Shown here one piece after another: positions 59,759 through 64,000 of a stretch of DNA of 64,000 bases (the first letter of the stretch is position 1; the number at the start of each line of letters is the position of its first letter). The stretch lies in contig JAZBRI010000011.1 in NCBI GenBank assembly GCA_036874045.1, positions 11,166,501 to 11,230,500 on the forward strand, read 5' to 3'. The DNA is from Cymodocea nodosa. Lineage: Eukaryota; Streptophyta; Magnoliopsida; Alismatales; Cymodoceaceae. Under the pieces are notes generated by a model that saw nothing but the letters and a program-made list of their open reading frames with translations, was not told the DNA's origin and did no database searches. Position numbers and translations under genes: made by a program.

Positions 59759-59978
59759 CCCGTGCGACTGCCGCTTGCTTCTCTACTGCACGCACGTCTG
59801 CTCACCTGCCATCTGCAAGACTGCCAACGTGCGTCTATCCTCTTCGTGAGTTGTCCACAGTGGTATCTTCAGTCCAACGCACAATACTGTGCGTACAAGT
59901 CAGTACACAAGGTTGGCCTCTTTTTTTAGGTCTTTTTGAAGATAAACAGTGATTTTTGCATAGAAATTTACACTTTTT

Positions 59979-60326
59979 GTGATGTCAACACCGGCTTTGA
60001 AAGTGGATAAGTTTAATGGCAAAAACAGTTTCAACCTTTGGCAAATAAAAATGAGGGCTTTGTTGAAGCAACAGGGCATTTGGATACTTTTAAACAAGGA
60101 GTCGACTATGGATAAAAAATCTGTGGAATATGAACAACAAGAAGAAAAAGCTCACTCCACTATTTTATTATGTCTATCAGATGAGGTCATTATTGAAGTT
60201 GCTGATGAGACCACAGTTTCTGAGTTGTGGAATAAGTTGGAAACTCTGTACATGACAAAATCCCTTACTAATAAATTATTGCTCAAGCAGAGGTTGTTCT
60301 CTTTAAAAATGAAGGTATACCGTTGA
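59979..60326 (+). pseudogene. Copia gag, first part
   Basis: Starts MMSTPALKVDKFNGKNSFNL, then WQIKMRALLKQQGIW, LLCLSDEVIIEVADETTVSE and LWNKLETLYMTKSLTNKLLL, the UBN2 gag pattern. A one-base loss near 60316 shifts the frame; the protein continues in the next ORF without loss of alignment to the family. Confidence 0.88.
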
Positions 60327-61225
60327 AGCAACATTTGGATCAGTTAAACACTATTCTTATGGAACTATGCAACATTGGTGTGACTGTTGAAGATGAGGAT
60401 GCTACTCTAATTTTACTAGTTTCACTTCCATTGTCATTTGAAAATTTTGTGCAGTCCTTTGTAGTTGGTAGAGACACTATCACATTAGAGGAAGTGAGGT
60501 CCAGTCTTCATTCAAGAGAACTGAGGCACATGGTTACACATGGAAGCAATGATGCAAGTGCATCTGGTTTATCCGTACATCAGGGAGATAGTAGGGGACG
60601 TCAACAGAAACAAAACAACAATAACAGGTATAGAGGAAGAAGTAAATCTAGAGGCAAGTACTCTAAAGATACTTGCAATTATTGCAAAGAAAAGAGACAT
60701 TGGAAGGTAAATTGTCCTAAATTGAAATCCAAAGGGAGTGCGTCAATAGCTGAAAAAGAAGATTCAGCATCTGAATGTGATTTTTCTTTGACTATTTGTT
60801 GTAGTGCATATACAGATCAGCATTGGATCTTAGACTCTGGAGCATCTCATCATATGACTCCCAATAGGGAGTATTTTTATACTTATCAGACTGTTGATGG
60901 AGGACAAGTTAGATTAGCCAATGATGATGTTTGTCTAAGAGCTGGCATTGATACAATTAGATTCAAGATGCATGATGGCACGGTGAGAATCCTTGAAGAT
61001 ATATGGCATGTGCCCAAACTAGGAAAAAGCTTGATATCCTTGATGGCACTTGATTCCAAGGGTTTCAAGTATTCAGGAGGAGGAGGTAAACTGTTAGTCT
61101 CAAAAGGCTCATTGGTAGTGATGAAAGGAGTAAAAAATGGGCCTCTATACATTCTGCAAGGTTCTCCAGTTGTAGGAGATGCTGCTGCAGCTATGAGTGA
61201 TCAGCAAACCACTTCTGCAACTTGA
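60323..61225 (+). pseudogene. Copia gag end, zinc knuckle and protease
   Basis: 300 codons. Gag end HLDQLNTILMELCNIGVTV; CCHC knuckle CNYCKEKRHWKVNC (60673-60714) with all four ligands; protease WILDSGASHHMTPN (from 60823) with DSG intact. It ends at a TGA (61223-61225) where the family has Trp, and the following ORF is in the same frame. Confidence 0.9.
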
Positions 61226-61234
61226 CACTCAAGA

Positions 61235-63193
61235 ATGAGTCATCTAGGGCAGAGAGGAATGCAGAAACTCAATAGTTTGAGCAGACTTAATGGGCACAAA
61301 TTCATTTATGTAGAATTGTGCAAGCATTGCATCTATGGAAAGCAAAAACGTGTGCAGTTTGGAACAGCAGAGCATACCACTAAAGAGGCATTAGATTATG
61401 TCCACGCAGATTGTTGGGAAACTTCTCAACAACCCTCTCTAGCAGGTTCCAGATATTTCCTTTCTATAGTGGATGACTATTCACGTATGACATGGGTTTT
61501 CATTTTGAAACATAAAAGTGAGGCTTTCAAGAGCTTTAAGCAATGGAAGACTCAAGTTGAAAACCAAGTTGGGAGGAAGGTGAAATATTTGAGAACTGAC
61601 AATGGTTTGGAATTTTGCTCTCATGAGTTTGACGACTTTTGTAAAGAAGTTGGTATCACAAGTCACTACACAGTAAGAGACACTCCACAACAAAATGAAA
61701 TAGCAAAACGTCTGAACCGCACATTGTTGGAAAAAGCAAGGTGCATGCTTTCTCATGCCGGTTTAGAGAATAAATTTTGGGCTGAGGCTGTGAACACAGC
61801 ATCTTATCTTGTCAACAAATCTCCCTTCAGTGGTATAGGTGACAAGATACCTTATGAAGTGTGGATGAATAGGGTTGCAAATTACTCTAAATTGAAGATT
61901 TTTGGTTATACAGCATACTATCATGTAGATAATGGCAAGTTAGAACCACGTGCCAGAAAGGGCATTTTTGTTGGATATGTCATTAGAGTCAAAAGTTACA
62001 GAATCTTTGACAATAAGACAAGAAAAGTAATTCACAATCGTGATGTTACTTTTGATGATGCTATTTTGATGCAAAATGGAGAGTTGCCAATAGTGTCAGA
62101 AGAATCCAACACTCCTGAACAGGTGGAGTTTGACTTATCACATCAGATTGTCCCGGAACAAAAAGCTTCAGATAAAGACCAACATTTGGACTCAGATGAA
62201 AATGCAGATCAATTTGAAGAGGAATCACAAGAGAGATGTGTTGCTAGAGACAGACCTAGAAGGGTTTTTCAACCACCGCAGAAGTATGGTTTTAGCAATA
62301 TGATTGCTTTTGCCTTGCAGGCTGCAAGTGAGTTGGAGGAAGCTATTGATCCTCCAACATATGATGCTGCTATAAAGGATTCAGATGCTGCTCATTGGAT
62401 GGAAGCTATGCAAGAGGAGCTTCAGTCCTTTCAGAAAAATCAGACATGGGATTTAGTGAAGCGCCCAAAAGTTAAGAATGTTGTAGATTGCAAGTGGGTG
62501 TTTAAAAGAAAAGTTGGAACACAAGGCAATATTGGGACACAATTCAAGGCAATACTGGTGACAAAAGGCTATTCTCAACAGGAAGGCATTGATTACAATG
62601 AAGTATTTGCACCAGTCGTCAGACACACGTCTATTAGAGTCCTTTTGGCCATTGTTGCAACAAAGAACTTAGAACTTGAACAACTTGACGTGAAAACAGC
62701 TTTTCTACATGGTGATTTAGAAGAAGCAATATGGATGGAACAACCAATTGGTTTTGTAAAGAAAGAGATATTAGATTTGGTCTGCAAGCTTAAGAAGTCC
62801 TTGTATGGACTTAAGCAATCTCCAAGACAATGGTATAAAAGATTTGATTCTTTTATTACCAAAGTTGGTTTTCTACGCAGCTCTTTTGACTCATGTGTGT
62901 ATATCAAACACTTGAATCATGACACACATGTATACTTGCTCTTGTATGTTGATGATATCTTAATAGCATCCAAAGATATCAATGTTATACAGGATTTGAA
63001 GAATACCTTGAAGTCTGAATTTGCAATGAAAGACTTAGGAGTTGTAGGCAAGATCCTAGGGATGGAGATACATCGTGATAGAAGTGCTAGAAAGCTGTTT
63101 CTCCATCAGCACAGCTATATACAGAAGATCTTGAATAGATTTAGAATGGCTTCTAGTAAAGCTATTGGAACACCCTATGACAGGAATCTCTGA
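61235..63193 (+). pseudogene. Copia integrase and reverse transcriptase
   Basis: 652 codons. It starts in the GAG-pre-integrase block (SHLGQRGMQKLN, CKHCIYGKQKR). The integrase core has YVHADCWE and LRTDNGLEFCSHEF (both Asp), but QQNEIAKRLNRTLLEKAR has Lys at 61706-61708 in place of the catalytic Glu. The integrase end is KGIFVGYVIRVKSYRIFDN. RT is complete with CKWVFKRKV, LDVKTAFLHGDLEEAIWMEQ, SLYGLKQSPRQWYKRFD and YVDDILIAS (62945-62956). It ends at a TGA before the RNase H part. Confidence 0.92.
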
Positions 63194-63907
63194 TTATCTT
63201 CAGCTATGACACCTCAAACACAATCAGAAAAGGAATACATGCGGCGCGTTCTTTACTCCCAGGCTGTTGGGAGCTTGATGTATGCAATGGTATGTACTCG
63301 ACCAGATTTGACCTATCTTCTTAGTGTGGTAAGCAGATTTATGTCAAATCTAAGGAAGATCCATTGGTAGGCTTTAAAGAGGATTTTTAGATACTTGAAA
63401 GGAACTCCAGATGTTGGACTGATATATGATGTTAAACAAAGCTGCAATATGATAGGATATTCAGATTCAGACTTTTCTGGAGATGTTGATCAGAGAATAT
63501 CTTTAACAGGATATGTTTTTACAGTAGCAAGTTCAGTTGTCAGTTGGAAATCTACACTTCAGCCTACGATTTCGCTCTCCACTACCGAGGCTGAGTACAT
63601 CGCAATGACTGAAGCTGCAAAGGAAGGAATCTGGCTAAAAGGGCTACTAGGAGACTTTGGATTACAAGTCGACAGAGCTGATATCTTCTGCGACAGTCTC
63701 AGTGCTATTTGTTTGGCAAAAGACAATGTGTTTCATGATTGTACAAAACACATTGATGTCAGATATCACTTTCTTAGAAGTGAAGACAGAATAAAGATTT
63801 TGAAAATCAACACCAAAGACAATCCAGCTGATATGTTCACAAAAGGGGTGATTGAGAGTAAGTTCAAGCATTGTCTTGACTTGCTCAACATATATGGATG
63901 CTGCTGA
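63194..63907 (+). pseudogene. Copia RNase H
   Basis: RT thumb remnants (SLMYAMVCTRPDL) run to a TAG at 63368, then 170 open codons: [66 protein letters not shown] and [10 protein letters not shown]. The acidic residues of RNase H are present. It ends at 63907, 60 bp before the purine tract. Confidence 0.9.
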
Positions 63908-63965
63908 CCCTTCGTGGGTCATTGTGATGGAGAGCTTTGCTCAAGGTGGAGATATAATTCAAGTC

Positions 63966-63976
63966 AAGGTGGAGAT
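63966..63976 (+). other. Polypurine tract
   Basis: AAGGTGGAGAT directly before the 3' LTR. A similar CAAGGTGGAGAT lies about 25 bp upstream. Confidence 0.75.
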
Positions 63977-64000
63977 TGTTGAATATATGACTTGAATTAG
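63977..64000 (+). repeat. 3' LTR, first 24 bp
   Basis: Identical to 59060-59083 as far as the window goes. Confidence 0.85.

Larger units (their letters stand above)
59060..64000 (+). mobile_element. Nearly complete Ty1/copia retrotransposon (3' LTR cut by window end)
   Basis: 5' LTR 59060-59299, primer site, long GC-rich leader, gag, protease, integrase, RT, RNase H, purine tract, and the first 24 bp of the 3' LTR, which repeat the 5' LTR start exactly (TGTTGAATATATGACTTGAA). Only a few lesions break the single gag-pol frame: a one-base deletion at about 60316, in-frame stops at 61223, 63191 and 63368, and a Lys at the integrase Glu position. This makes it the best preserved element here. 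It sits inside a LINE remnant. Confidence 0.92.

Noticed and set aside
59337..59805. Antisense ORFs of 152 and 88 codons
   Set aside because: Composition is dictated by the 30-bp tandem repeat; no domain is recognisable and every frame is open for the same reason.

Overview
The window looks like nuclear DNA of an angiosperm. It is AT-rich and crowded with decayed LTR retrotransposons (Ty1/copia, an Athila-type Ty3/gypsy, SIRE-like LTRs), LINE fragments and PIF/Harbinger and hAT-like DNA elements. Through them runs one plant gene whose introns they have inflated. I cannot name the species. Large introns packed with old, diverged elements suggest a genome that clears repeats slowly.

Host gene: twelve short exons on the minus strand (11030-47030) join in frame with GT/AG junctions. 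They encode a GRAM domain followed by a VASt domain, closest in memory to BAGP1 (BAG-associated GRAM protein 1), a C2-GRAM-VASt protein. The 5' exons, with any C2 domain, are not in the window. About 1.1 kb of coding sequence is spread over 36 kb; introns of about 9.4, 9.1, 9.0 and 4.0 kb hold most of the insertions. A second copy of the terminal exon lies at 162-230 with a broken splice acceptor.

Layout. 1-13 kb: duplicated 3' end of the host gene, interrupted by a SIRE-like LTR piece, a minus-strand plant transposon-type ORF, a deleted Athila pol, a 3.5 kb Harbinger-type element with AT-rich tandem arrays, and a second Harbinger remnant keeping the C-terminus of its transposase. 13-20 kb: copia RT/RNase H fragment, an internally deleted copia, a LINE fragment. 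20-25 kb: exons 8-11 with a short-LTR copia that itself carries a hAT-like insertion. 25-34 kb: a complete minus-strand copia (26342-31747) with two LTRs and a 5-bp target duplication. 34-45 kb: exons 4-7 around two plus-strand copia remnants and a minus-strand LINE. 45-47 kb: exons 1-3 and a LINE tail with poly(A). 47-59 kb: nested copia elements, a SIRE-like LTR with a perfectly bounded Harbinger MITE, LINE 3' end. 59-64 kb: the youngest-looking copia, running into its 3' LTR at the window edge.

Only the host gene appears functional. Every transposon coding region has stops, frameshifts, deletions or lost catalytic residues. I found no CRISPR array, no intact RNA gene and no recognisable virus.
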